DNA from: CAZTWC01 sp964617105 [NCBI: uncultured Myxococcia bacterium]
Lineage (GTDB): Bacteria > CAZTWC01
Reading direction: 5' to 3'
DNA length: 10,313 nucleotides
NCBI GenBank assembly: GCA_964617105.1
Contig: CAZTWC010000090.1
Coordinates: 2,288 to 12,600 of the forward strand
Shown: positions 1 through 7,687 of the stretch, one piece after another
Layout: every line of letters starts with the position of its first letter
How positions within the stretch are numbered: position 1 is the first letter of the stretch
The notes under the pieces: generated by a model
What the model was told of the DNA's origin: nothing
What the model saw: only the letters and a program-made list of their open reading frames with translations
The model's database searches: none
Translations under genes and position numbers: made by a program

Positions 1-3000
1 ATCTCTATAGGAGTTGCGCCACACTGTCCGCAGGCATTGAGTAGCCCTTCGTCGGTCTTACCATCGCAATCATTGTCCTGGTTATCGCAAACTTCAGCCG
101 GAGTTGCTCCGCATTGACCGCAGGCATTGCGCAAGCCCTCGTCCACTGTTCCATCACAATCATTGTCTTTGTTGTCGCAAATCTCTTTTATTCCTCCCTC
201 TGTGGGCTCATTACAGGTGGTGGTGGAGCCATCAAGAGTGCAGATAAATTTACCATTTTTACAACGGTCTGAGTCAAGTCCATCGCATGATTGGTTCAAT
301 TTTGGAAAATTTTCATCCACTGCCCCATCGCAGTCATCATCCATCCGGTTGCACAGTTCGGCAAAGGTTTTACTCTCCTTGCATATAGTTTTGTCGCCGG
401 AAGCATCACATTGAAAGGTGCCGGCCTGGCAAAGATCAGGATCATCGGAATCACAGCGTTTTCCCAGAGTGGGGAAATCTTCATCAATCTGGCCGTCACA
501 GTCGTCATCTATGTTGTTGCAAATATCTTTGATATCTTTTTTGGTTTCATTTTCGCATACCACTTTTTTGCCGTCGCTAGAACAGGTATAGGTGCCGTTT
601 TTACACATATCAGTATCAGCACCGTCACAGGCAGTTTCCAACCAGGCAAAATCTTCATCAATCTCACCATCACAGTCATCATCCTTGCCGTTGCACAGTT
701 CCGCCTTGGGAGGTTTAGCCCCGGAGCAACTGGCCCACTTGCCGCTGGAACAGGACTGGGTACCTTTTTGGCACTCACCAGTGTCTATTCCGCAAGGCCT
801 GGTCTCATTTTGCTGGCACAGGCAGTTTTCATCCACCTGGCCATCACAATCGTTATCCTTACCATCGCAGGAGGTCTCCTCGATCTCATAATCGGCATCA
901 TATTCTCCAGCTCCGCACACCAGGTAACCCAATTTGCCGCCGCAGTATTTCTGGGCCCCTTGACATACGCCATCCTGCAAATCGCATAATTCGGTGGCAA
1001 TCTCTTCATCCACCTGGCCATCGCAATCATTATCCCGGCCATCACAGATTTCCGCTTCTTTCTCTTTCACTGAAGCGCTGCAAGCCACTGTAGTTTTGGA
1101 ACTGGAGCAGACCAACTCCCCTTCGTCATGACACTCACCTTTGCCCACCATACAGGGGAAGCCCAGTGAATAACCTTCATCTACCTCCTGGTTGCAGTTA
1201 TTGTCTATACCGTCACAAAATTCTCTGGCCCCGGGAAAACGGGAGGGATCAGCATCATCACAGTCCCCTTCGCTGGGAGTTATACTGTCGCCGTCACCAT
1301 CACAGTGCTCAACTCCCAAATCGGAGCCGTTGCAGTCCTGGTCGATATTGTCGCCGCAGATCTCTTTGGCGCCTGGATTGATACGAATATTATTGTCATC
1401 ACAGTCCAGTCCCTTGCCGGTGCCGCCGGGAAAACCATCACCATCATTGTCTACTGGTTTGGCTATTTTTGGAACAATGGTGATTTTTACAAACTGAACC
1501 CTGGTTTTAGCGCCTTGTTCATCCTGGCCGAAAACTTTTAGAATAAAAGAACCTAACTGCTTGGAGGTAAGTTTACGTACTGCACGGTAGGGGAGATCTT
1601 CACCAACTTTGGTAAGGGATGCATCTTTGCGGGTCAGCAAATTAAAGTTAAAGGTTACCTTTTCACCTTCCGGGTCCATAGCCCTGGTTACAATATTTAC
1701 ACTGGCTTCAGCCGTTGGATCCTCTTTTTCCACCACTAAACTTATGGGGGTCACCCGAAAATCTTTGGGCGCCATGTTTTCTTTCTCTTTCACCACGGTC
1801 AATGCTATCTGGGAAGGCTTACCCTCTTCCTTGCCATCGTGAGCAAAACATCTAACATGGTAATCGCCGGCATCAGCAGCACTAAAGGAAACATTAGGCC
1901 CCTTATCACTGGACAGATCACCATTGCTTTCCCAGCGAAAGCGCAAATTGTTGCCCAACTGTTCCGCATCCTCTCCAATGGCGATTAATTGAAGTTTGTC
2001 ATTCTCTTTCAGGGCAGGGCGCATAGAGATAATTTTGCAGGTGGGAGGTGTGTTTATGACCGGTTTTTCTACCCTAATATTAAAGGTATGGCTATATTCA
2101 TTGGGGTCATCTTTAATTTTTACCGCAAGTTTCACCTGAAAAGTGCCCGGTTTGGTGGAGGAGAAATTGGCTCTTTGATTTTTGTTTTCTGGTTTGGCTA
2201 CCGCTATGATTCTGCCGCCAGAACTGCTCCATTTACTAAGGGTCTCCTCAGCATGTTCCACCACTATCTTTAGATCAACAGTTTTATTGATTTCAGTTAC
2301 AATCACTTTTTCGGTTAATTGTGCTTTAAATAATGGAGGAACAAACTTTTTATCCTCTTTGTCGTCCTGATTTTTAATGCCATCGCAGTCTTTGTCATCA
2401 TCTATTATGGACAGTTTGGAGAATTCTTCTGTTGCAATGGTTTGGGCTAAAAGTTTTGTGTTGCGGAAGAGTCCCCCCACCAAAGGGTTTTCTGCCTTCC
2501 CCGTTTTTAGTAAACTGATTTCGATAGTATAACTGACAGTAATGGGAGTTGATTTTGTTTGGTCATTCCAATTTCTATACATATAGATAGGTATTCTAAA
2601 TTTATCGTTGAAAAGTAAATTGGTTATTTCTTCAATATCGGTTTTAACGTTAAAAACCTGGTTTACAAGTTCAGTCTCAGCAGTTAAAACAATTTTTTTC
2701 TTGTTTTCACCAAGGTTGTCCTGAAAAGTACTAATTTTGGCAAATAAAGAGCCAATTCCTATCATATCACTAAAATATAATTCGTTATCTGATGATGAAT
2801 TCTTCGATAAAACATATACTTGATATTTTATTGAAAGAACTCTATCATCCATTTTTTGGATAATCTCTTTGAGGTTTTTCTCGGTTATTTTAATACCGTC
2901 GGTGAGCACATTAATATATTTGGTTTCAATCTCTTCTGGTTTTACATCCAGTTTGAATTCAGCAAACATTTTTTGGCTGCAGTTATCACCGCCTAAGAAC

Positions 3001-3977
3001 AATTTGGTAGATACAATGTCTGGTTTTGGGGTAACAGTATACATAGAAAAGTGGTTAGACCTGACCACCGCAACATTATTTTCATAGTCCACATCTTCCA
3101 AATCGGCATTTTCCCAGTTGCCGCTTTCCAGGTTAAAGGTCTTGGCTTCTAACTTGACCGAGGAGTCGATATTTTTGGGCAGGGGCAAGAAGAGTTCCAC
3201 CGGCGAATCAAATTTGGTGCCTGCCGGGCCAAATTCTACCGGCACCAGGTCGGCCTGGGTTATTTTTCCCTCTTTGCCGCGCACGCCGCCCCTGACTCCC
3301 ATGTGGGGAACATTGGGGGCATTGTTAACCTGGTTGACCGAGACTTTTATCGATTTTTCCTGAGAACGCACTGCTTCGGCCGGTATATTTACCCCACTAC
3401 CTTTAATGGGACTCATGGGAGCATCCACGGTTACCGATTTACCATTGGGATTCTTGGGATTGACCTCCTCCTCTTTCCACTTTTTAAAAGAGGCGATGTC
3501 TATGGTAAACTTTTGTTCTACCACCTCTGTGCCCAACATCACTTTGACAGTCACCTCCTGGCTTTCACCGCTATCTTTGCCCGGGTACCAGGTAATGAGG
3601 CCGTTTTCATTGATAGTCATCCCATCGGGCCGTTTTTTTATGGAGAACAGGTATTCACCGCTGTTGTTCAAAGTTACCTGGTAGCGGTATTTTTGTCCCA
3701 CAGACCCGTTGGTGATGGGGAAAGATGTAAACTTTAACGGTTGGGGAGCCGGGGTTTCATCCACTTCAGCATCGCCGCCATCCACTTCACCTTCGCCACC
3801 ATCCTCTTTTTCGCCAGCATCGGTTTTATCGCCAGCATCCTGGCCGCCGTCCTCAACCGTTGAGTCGCCTTTGTCGCCATCTCCGCTGCCGCCGCAGCCC
3901 ATGGCCGTAAAAAAGGTCAGGCAGATAATCAGCAATAAAGTGGTGATAGATTTGTTCTTAAGGGATAAAAATTTCAT
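1..3977 (-). CDS. Large MopE-repeat lipoprotein, 3' end outside window
   Basis: Reading from ATG 3977-3975, the frame stays open for 1325 codons to the left edge, so the C-terminus is missing. The start is backed by GGGAGGA about six bases upstream. Seen in order: a lipoprotein signal (1-28, Cys28); an acidic Asp/Gly/Glu linker (about 31-76); a putative Ig/He_PIG-like module (about 80-162, with G-L-I-T-W near 126-130); a ZU5-like module (about 210-313, ending S-N-H-F-S-M-Y-T-V); a stretch of about 200 residues I do not recognise (314-525); a TSP3-like Asp-rich loop (526-543); two Ig/PKD-like segments (about 545-638 and 641-727); a cadherin-like segment (735-838); and Cys/Asp MopE-type repeats from 843 onward. 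MopE-type repeats are annotated as putative metal-binding motifs. The protein is probably anchored in the outer membrane and surface exposed. The module names are fold-level guesses from sequence pattern; the lipoprotein and MopE-repeat calls are firm. No specific function can be assigned. Confidence 0.88.
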   Translation of the reverse strand, partial: MKFLSLKNKSITTLLLIICLTFFTAMGCGGSGDGDKGDSTVEDGGQDAGDKTDAGEKEDGGEGEVDGGDAEVDETPAPQPLKFTSFPITNGSVGQKYRYQVTLNNSGEYLFSIKKRPDGMTINENGLITWYPGKDSGESQEVTVKVMLGTEVVEQKFTIDIASFKKWKEEEVNPKNPNGKSVTVDAPMSPIKGSGVNIPAEAVRSQEKSIKVSVNQVNNAPNVPHMGVRGGVRGKEGKITQADLVPVEFGPAGTKFDSPVELFLPLPKNIDSSVKLEAKTFNLESGNWENADLEDVDYENNVAVVRSNHFSMYTVTPKPDIVSTKLFLGGDNCSQKMFAEFKLDVKPEEIETKYINVLTDGIKITEKNLKEIIQKMDDRVLSIKYQVYVLSKNSSSDNELYFSDMIGIGSLFAKISTFQDNLGENKKKIVLTAETELVNQVFNVKTDIEEITNLLFNDKFRIPIYMYRNWNDQTKSTPITVSYTIEISLLKTGKAENPLVGGLFRNTKLLAQTIATEEFSKLSIIDDDKDCDGIKNQDDKEDKKFVPPLFKAQLTEKVIVTEINKTVDLKIVVEHAEETLSKWSSSGGRIIAVAKPENKNQRANFSSTKPGTFQVKLAVKIKDDPNEYSHTFNIRVEKPVINTPPTCKIISMRPALKENDKLQLIAIGEDAEQLGNNLRFRWESNGDLSSDKGPNVSFSAADAGDYHVRCFAHDGKEEGKPSQIALTVVKEKENMAPKDFRVTPISLVVEKEDPTAEASVNIVTRAMDPEGEKVTFNFNLLTRKDASLTKVGEDLPYRAVRKLTSKQLGSFILKVFGQDEQGAKTRVQFVKITIVPKIAKPVDNDGDGFPGGTGKGLDCDDNNIRINPGAKEICGDNIDQDCNGSDLGVEHCDGDGDSITPSEGDCDDADPSRFPGAREFCDGIDNNCNQEVDEGYSLGFPCMVGKGECHDEGELVCSSSKTTVACSASVKEKEAEICDGRDNDCDGQVDEEIATELCDLQDGVCQGAQKYCGGKLGYLVCGAGEYDADYEIEETSCDGKDNDCDGQVDENCLCQQNETRPCGIDTGECQKGTQSCSSGKWASCSGAKPPKAELCNGKDDDCDGEIDEDFAWLETACDGADTDMCKNGTYTCSSDGKKVVCENETKKDIKDICNNIDDDCDGQIDEDFPTLGKRCDSDDPDLCQAGTFQCDASGDKTICKESKTFAELCNRMDDDCDGAVDENFPKLNQSCDGLDSDRCKNGKFICTLDGSTTTCNEPTEGGIKEICDNKDNDCDGTVDEGLRNACGQCGATPAEVCDNQDNDCDGKTDEGLLNACGQCGATPIE
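3..1449 (-). repeat. Nine MopE-type Cys/Asp coding repeats
   Basis: Within the lipoprotein, residues 843-1325 contain nine copies of a motif close to CDNxDNDCDGxxDEG. Read N- to C-terminally, the first Cys codon of each copy lies at 1356, 1215, 1044, 867, 693, 519, 351, 177 and 87. The first spacing is 47 codons and the next six are 57, 59, 58, 58, 56 and 58 codons. Each long unit carries an extra Cys-containing segment of the type CxxGxxxCxxDG. The last two full copies are only 30 codons apart and are joined by an N-A-C-G-Q-C-G-A-T-P linker, which recurs at the left edge. A tenth copy is therefore expected just outside the window. The first copy (D-N-I-D-Q-D-C-N-G) is the most diverged. Confidence 0.9.
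3894..3977 (-). other. Lipoprotein signal peptide with lipobox Cys28
   Basis: Residues 1-28 show a Lys-containing N-region (K2, K7, K9), a hydrophobic core (about 14-24) and T-A-M-G-C as lipobox, giving predicted cleavage before Cys28. Ala at -3 and Met at -2 are less common than the classical L-[AS]-G-C but are tolerated by signal peptidase II. The residues after the Cys are Gly-Gly-Ser-Gly, followed by an acidic tether. There is no Asp at +2, so under the enterobacterial Lol rule it would go to the outer membrane. That rule is not proven for this lineage. Confidence 0.75.
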
Positions 3978-4024
3978 TTTGTCCTCCCGGGATAATGAAA
4001 AGAATTTGATCACAGTAAAGATGT

Positions 4025-4053
4025 ATTATACATAATATTAGCGAAAAATATAA
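4025..4053 (-). promoter_or_regulatory. Candidate promoter of the lipoprotein gene
   Basis: On the minus strand a perfect TATAAT (4030-4025) lies 17 bases downstream of a weak -35 box TTATAT (4053-4048). Transcription would start near 4018, giving a leader of about 40 bases before the ATG at 3977. The -10 match is strong, while the -35 matches consensus at only three of six positions. The region is AT-rich, so a chance match is possible. Confidence 0.45.
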
Positions 4054-4055
4054 CC

Positions 4056-4081
4056 CCTTAATATATAGAAACATATTAAGG
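4056..4081. promoter_or_regulatory. Perfect 9-bp inverted repeat, operator candidate
   Basis: CCTTAATAT (4056-4064) and ATATTAAGG (4073-4081) are perfect reverse complements separated by eight bases. The repeat lies in the middle of the gap between the divergent lipoprotein and ilvD genes. It sits just upstream of the candidate lipoprotein promoter, about 110 bases before the ilvD ATG. The size and spacing suit a dimeric regulator, but the regulator cannot be named. There is no T-run after it on either strand, so it does not look like a terminator. Confidence 0.4.
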
Positions 4082-4127
4082 CCACAATGTGCTGCCGGTC
4101 TGCTCTGAGCCTCTAAAAGCAAAGCTC

Positions 4128-4156
4128 TTGCAATAGCATATTGGTGGTGGTAGGAT
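4128..4156 (+). promoter_or_regulatory. Candidate promoter of the ilv genes
   Basis: TTGCAA (4128-4133) and TAGGAT (4151-4156) are separated by 17 bases, and each matches the sigma-70 consensus at four of six positions. Transcription would begin near 4163, about 30 bases before the ilvD ATG. An alternative start further upstream (TTGATC at 4006 with CATAAT at 4031 or TATACA at 4027) would leave a longer leader, but those spacings are poor. I see no T-box-like or classical attenuator leader. Confidence 0.3.
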
Positions 4157-4181
4157 TGATACGAATTAACTAGGTTTAATT

Positions 4182-4185
4182 GGAG
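4182..4185 (+). promoter_or_regulatory. ilvD ribosome binding site
   Basis: GGAG followed by TATTAT and ATG (4192) gives ideal spacing. It decides the start against the in-frame TTG at 4180, which overlaps this GGAG and would add only four residues. Confidence 0.7.
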
Positions 4186-4191
4186 TATTAT

Positions 4192-5823
4192 ATGGGTTCT
4201 GATAAGATCAAACAGGGAGTTGACACCACTCCACATCGGGCTCTGTTGCGGGCGGTGGGTTTAAAGGATGAAGATTTTACCAAACCATTTATTGGTGTGG
4301 CCAACAGTTATAACAATATTATTCCCGGTCATATCCACTTGCAACAGCTCTGCCAGGAGGTGATAGCCGGGATAAAAGATGCTGGCGGAGTGCCGTTTGT
4401 ATGGGGCGTACCTGGGATTTGCGATGGTATTGCCATGTTTGTGGAGATGCGCCATTCTCTTCCCTCCCGGGAAAATATTGCCGACAACATCGAGATGATG
4501 GTCCTCTCTCACAGTTTGGATGGTTGGGTGGGGATAACCAACTGTGATAAAATTACCCCCGCTATGCTAATGGCCATAGGCCGTCTTAATTTGCCCTCCC
4601 TGCTGTTTACCGGTGGTCCCATGCGCAGCGGCGGTAGCAACGGGAAACGACTGGATTTGGTATCGTGTTTTGAAGCAGTGGGTCAATTTCGGGCCAATAA
4701 AATCAGTGCTGAAGAGTTAGCCATTATCGAAAAGCAGAGTTGCCCCGGTCCCGGCAGTTGCGCCGGTATGTTTACTGCCAATACCATGGCTTGCTTGACG
4801 GAGGCGTTAGGGCTTTCTCTTAGCGGCTGTGCCACTATGCTGGCTGAAAATCCCAGCCGAAGAGAGTTAGCCTACCTGAGTGGAAAAAGAGCAGTAGAGA
4901 TGGTGCGGGGCAATATCCGTCCCCACAAGTTGATTACTGAAAAGAGTTTTTTAAATGCTATTAGAGTAGACATGGCCCTGGGTGGTTCCACCAACAGCGT
5001 TCTTCACTTACCAGCAGTGGCCAGGGAGTTTGGTTTTGATTTGGAACCAGAGAGTTTTGATCAGATATCGCGCCAAATTTCCACTTTGTGCAGCATACGG
5101 CCGGCGGGAGATCATTTTATGGAGGATTTGGACCGGGCCGGCGGCGTGGCAGCGGTTTTGAACCGGCTGGAGGACTCTTTGCAAAGTTCAATCACGGTGG
5201 ATGGTATGGATATAACCGAGATCGCCGGTCTGGCTACGGTTAGGGATCCCACGGTGATTCGTCCAAAAACAAACCCCTTTTTCCCGCAGGGAGGTATAGC
5301 CATATTAAAGGGCAACCTGGCTCATCGGTCAGTGGTAAAGCAGAGTGCAGTGGCTGCTGATATGCTGGCACATAGAGGTCCAGCCCGGGTATTTCTTAAA
5401 GAAGAGGATCTGCTGGTCGCTATAGAGCAGAGAACTCTTCAGGAGGGAGACGTGGTGGTCTTGCCATACATGGGGCCAGCCGGAGCGCCTGGGATGCCGG
5501 AGATGCTCACCCCCACCGCTGCTATTATGGGGGCTGGCTATAAAAAAGTGGCATTGATTACTGACGGCAGGTTTTCAGGAGGCACCAGGGGCGCCTGTAT
5601 AGGGCATGTGGAGCCGGAAGCCTTTTTGGGCGGGGCTATCGGTGCGGTGCAGGACGGCGATATAATCCATATAGATATCGAGGCCAGGAAAATAGAGTTG
5701 GAACTTTCAGATCAAGTTATTAAAAATCGACTAGAAAAGCGGCAAATTCCCAGCCGGGAAGTAACCCCCATGTTAGCCCGGTATCGGGAGAGTATTTTGG
5801 CCAGGACCTCAGAAAATATGTGA
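4192..5823 (+). CDS. ilvD: Dihydroxy-acid dehydratase
   Basis: This cytosolic Fe-S enzyme (543 residues, within the usual 540-620 range) dehydrates 2,3-dihydroxy-isovalerate and 2,3-dihydroxy-3-methylvalerate to the keto acids that precede valine and isoleucine. The visible family residues are C118-D119-K120 (cluster Cys, Mg-binding Asp and the Lys usually carboxylated), C190 in P-G-P-G-S-C-A-G, the G-G-S-T-N-S motif, Asp78 in C-D-G-I-A-M, Glu437 in G-M-P-E-M, and the proton-acceptor Ser462 in T-D-G-R-F-S-G-G. The N-terminal P-G-H-I-H-L segment resembles the E. coli type rather than the T-P-C type. Oddities are D-G-I-A-M-F-V-E-M-R where most homologues have D-G-I-A-M-G-H-x-G-M, one residue shorter, and P-A-M-L-M for P-G-M-L-M. 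The related sugar-acid dehydratases (Edd) are less likely because ilvB, ilvN and ilvC follow. Cluster type cannot be told from sequence. Confidence 0.93.
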   Translation: MGSDKIKQGVDTTPHRALLRAVGLKDEDFTKPFIGVANSYNNIIPGHIHLQQLCQEVIAGIKDAGGVPFVWGVPGICDGIAMFVEMRHSLPSRENIADNIEMMVLSHSLDGWVGITNCDKITPAMLMAIGRLNLPSLLFTGGPMRSGGSNGKRLDLVSCFEAVGQFRANKISAEELAIIEKQSCPGPGSCAGMFTANTMACLTEALGLSLSGCATMLAENPSRRELAYLSGKRAVEMVRGNIRPHKLITEKSFLNAIRVDMALGGSTNSVLHLPAVAREFGFDLEPESFDQISRQISTLCSIRPAGDHFMEDLDRAGGVAAVLNRLEDSLQSSITVDGMDITEIAGLATVRDPTVIRPKTNPFFPQGGIAILKGNLAHRSVVKQSAVAADMLAHRGPARVFLKEEDLLVAIEQRTLQEGDVVVLPYMGPAGAPGMPEMLTPTAAIMGAGYKKVALITDGRFSGGTRGACIGHVEPEAFLGGAIGAVQDGDIIHIDIEARKIELELSDQVIKNRLEKRQIPSREVTPMLARYRESILARTSENM

Positions 5824-5878
5824 ATCGGTCGTTGTTGACACAAAATTGTGCACTTTAGGTGTACTGGAGATAGATGAG

Positions 5879-7576
5879 ATGGCTAAAAAAGAACAACCCA
5901 TCAACGGTTCCCACCTGTTGTTAAAATCCTTAATTCAGGAGGAGGTAGAGGTTATTTTCGGGTACCCGGGTGGAGTGGTGATCCCACTTTATCATGTGAT
6001 GCGGGAGTATCCGCAACTAAAGCACATTTTGACTCGTCACGAACAGGCGGCCGCTTTTGCCGCTGAAGGCTATGCCCGGGCCTCTGGTAAAGCCGGAGTC
6101 TGCCTGGCCACTTCTGGACCAGGGGCTACCAATCTGGTTACCGGAATTGCCAATGCCCACATGGATTCGGTTCCCCTTATCGCCATTACCGGCCAAGTGG
6201 TGAGTGGGCTGATTGGCCGGGATGCTTTTCAGGAGGTCGATATCACCGGCATTACCCTGCCAATAACCAAACAGAATTATCTGGTAGACCGGGCAGCCGA
6301 TATACCCAAGATTGTCAAAGAGGCTTTTCACATTGCCACTACCGGCCGGCCGGGACCAGTGCATATTGATATTCCGGTGGATGTATTTCGGGAAGAGGTA
6401 AAGAGTTTTATCTATCCGACCAGGGTGAATCTCCCGGGATACCGACCCAAGTATGTCGGCAGCCTGCGGTCTATCCGCCGGGCTGCTGATTTTATCAATG
6501 ATTCTAACCGGCCGTTGGTGATCGCTGGTCATGGGGTGTTGATCTCCCGGGCCTGGAAAGAGTTAATCCAGTTGCTGGAAAAATGCGATATCCCCATTAC
6601 CCATACCTTGCTTGGCAAAGGTGTTGTCCCGGAAGACCATCCCCTTTCCTTGGGAATGATTGGAATGCACGGCACTGCCAGGGCCAACAATGCGGTAACC
6701 CGGGCCGATTGTATTGTGGGCATTGGGGTGCGTTTCGATGATCGTATCACCGGCAAACTCGATCTCTTCGGCCGGGGAGCCCAGATTATCCATATTGATA
6801 TCGATCCCGCCGAGATAGGTAAAAATATTTCCACCCATATTCCGGTGGTGGGAGATGTAAAAAATATCCTAGAACAACTGCTGCTGATGGTAAACAGCAG
6901 CGATCACCGCCGCTGGTTCAAGGAGTTGGAGGAGATAAAACCACCCATTCCCGAATTGGTTCATAAAAATGAATTAACCGCACCTTTGGTGATTAGTAAG
7001 GTGGCAAAAAAGGTTAGAGAAAAGTTTGGCAACAATTTTTTAGTGGTTACCGATGTAGGGCAACACCAGATGTGGACCGCCCAACATATGGCCGTAGACC
7101 GGCCCAACACTTTTTTGTCCTCCGGCGGCCTGGGAGCCATGGGATATGGTTTGCCAGCCTCTATTGGGGCAAAAATGGCCAGGCCAACCGAAACCGTAAT
7201 CCTGATATGCGGCGATGGCGGACTACAGATGAATATCCAGGAACTGATAACTCTTCTACAAGAGGAGATATCAATTAAAATTTTTGTGATCAATAATGCC
7301 TATCTGGGCATGGTAAGGCAATGGCAGGAGTTGTTTTATGGAAAAAATTATGCTTCTACCAAATTGCATAACCCCCATTTTGTAAAAGTAGCCCAGGCTT
7401 ATGGGCTTGAAGCAAAAGCAGTGGATAAACCGGAGTTGCTGGAGGATGCCATAGATTCAGTACTGGATCATAAAGGCCCGACCTTGTTGGAGTGCAAGGT
7501 AAAGAGCGAGGATAATGTGTATCCGATGATTAAGCCAGGGGCCGGCCTCAAAGACATAATCATCGGGCGACGATAG
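5879..7576 (+). CDS. ilvB: Acetohydroxyacid synthase, catalytic subunit
   Basis: This ThDP-, FAD- and Mg-dependent enzyme condenses pyruvate with a second pyruvate or with 2-oxobutyrate, the first common step of valine/leucine and isoleucine synthesis. It has 565 residues, typical for the family. The catalytic Glu55 is in R-H-E-Q-A-A-A-F-A-A-E-G, followed by T-S-G-P-G-A-T-N. The FAD region has R-F-D-D-R (285-289). The ThDP/Mg motif runs from G445-D446-G447 to N472-N473, with the AHAS-typical R-Q-W-Q segment at W482. The ATG at 5879 has GGAGA about eight bases upstream and is preferred to the in-frame TTG at 5846, which would add eleven residues unlike the family N-terminus. IlvN downstream supports AHAS over other ThDP enzymes such as pyruvate oxidase. 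The last codons and the stop lie inside the left arm of a large palindrome. Confidence 0.96.
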   Translation: MAKKEQPINGSHLLLKSLIQEEVEVIFGYPGGVVIPLYHVMREYPQLKHILTRHEQAAAFAAEGYARASGKAGVCLATSGPGATNLVTGIANAHMDSVPLIAITGQVVSGLIGRDAFQEVDITGITLPITKQNYLVDRAADIPKIVKEAFHIATTGRPGPVHIDIPVDVFREEVKSFIYPTRVNLPGYRPKYVGSLRSIRRAADFINDSNRPLVIAGHGVLISRAWKELIQLLEKCDIPITHTLLGKGVVPEDHPLSLGMIGMHGTARANNAVTRADCIVGIGVRFDDRITGKLDLFGRGAQIIHIDIDPAEIGKNISTHIPVVGDVKNILEQLLLMVNSSDHRRWFKELEEIKPPIPELVHKNELTAPLVISKVAKKVREKFGNNFLVVTDVGQHQMWTAQHMAVDRPNTFLSSGGLGAMGYGLPASIGAKMARPTETVILICGDGGLQMNIQELITLLQEEISIKIFVINNAYLGMVRQWQELFYGKNYASTKLHNPHFVKVAQAYGLEAKAVDKPELLEDAIDSVLDHKGPTLLECKVKSEDNVYPMIKPGAGLKDIIIGRR

Positions 7577-7687
7577 CGGTGCATCTGCGGCGTTGCCGAA
7601 AATTATTTAATCCTCGACGTATTATATATACGACTGCGGTTAAATAATTTTCGGCGCCTTGCATCTACACCACTCTCGTCGCCCGAT
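7562..7687. repeat. Nested ~126-bp palindromic element between ilvB and ilvN
   Basis: Three nested inverted repeats share one centre near 7625. The outer arms are ATCGGGCGACGA (7562-7573) and TCGTCGCCCGAT (7676-7687), both 12 bp and perfect. The middle arms are GCCGAAAATTATTTAA (7595-7610) and its exact complement (7640-7655), 16 bp. The inner arms are CGTAT (7618-7622) and ATACG (7628-7632). The stretches between outer and middle arms are partly complementary. The left arm covers the final ilvB codons and its TAG stop. There is no T-run after the hairpin, so a Rho-independent terminator is unlikely. The form suggests a dispersed intergenic palindrome (MITE- or REP-like) or a hairpin in the ilvB-ilvN transcript. 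Only one copy is visible here. Confidence 0.8.

Noticed and set aside
291-989. Long plus-strand open frame, 232 codons, with hydrophobic runs
   Set aside because: It is antisense to the MopE repeats. Its hydrophobic look comes from reading Asp/Asn-rich codons backwards (GAC/GAT become GTC/ATC), and it matches no family.
1-1450. Regular repeats that could suggest a CRISPR array
   Set aside because: Spacing is 90-177 bp in whole codons, repeats vary by substitution, and they encode a conserved Cys/Asp motif. They are protein repeats.
3958-4236. Minus-strand 92-codon frame across the divergent promoter region
   Set aside because: It overlaps the start of ilvD and the start of the lipoprotein gene in another frame, and shows no domain.
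5835-5863. Perfect TTGACA in the ilvD-ilvB gap as an internal promoter
   Set aside because: No acceptable -10 box lies 15-19 bases downstream; the sequence there is GGTGTA or similar.
5846-5881. Upstream TTG start for ilvB
   Set aside because: It adds eleven residues not typical of the family and has no SD at proper spacing; ATG 5879 has one.
7595-7655. The palindrome as a Rho-independent terminator of ilvB
   Set aside because: The 29-base loop is large, the stem is AT-rich at the loop end, and no T-run follows either arm.
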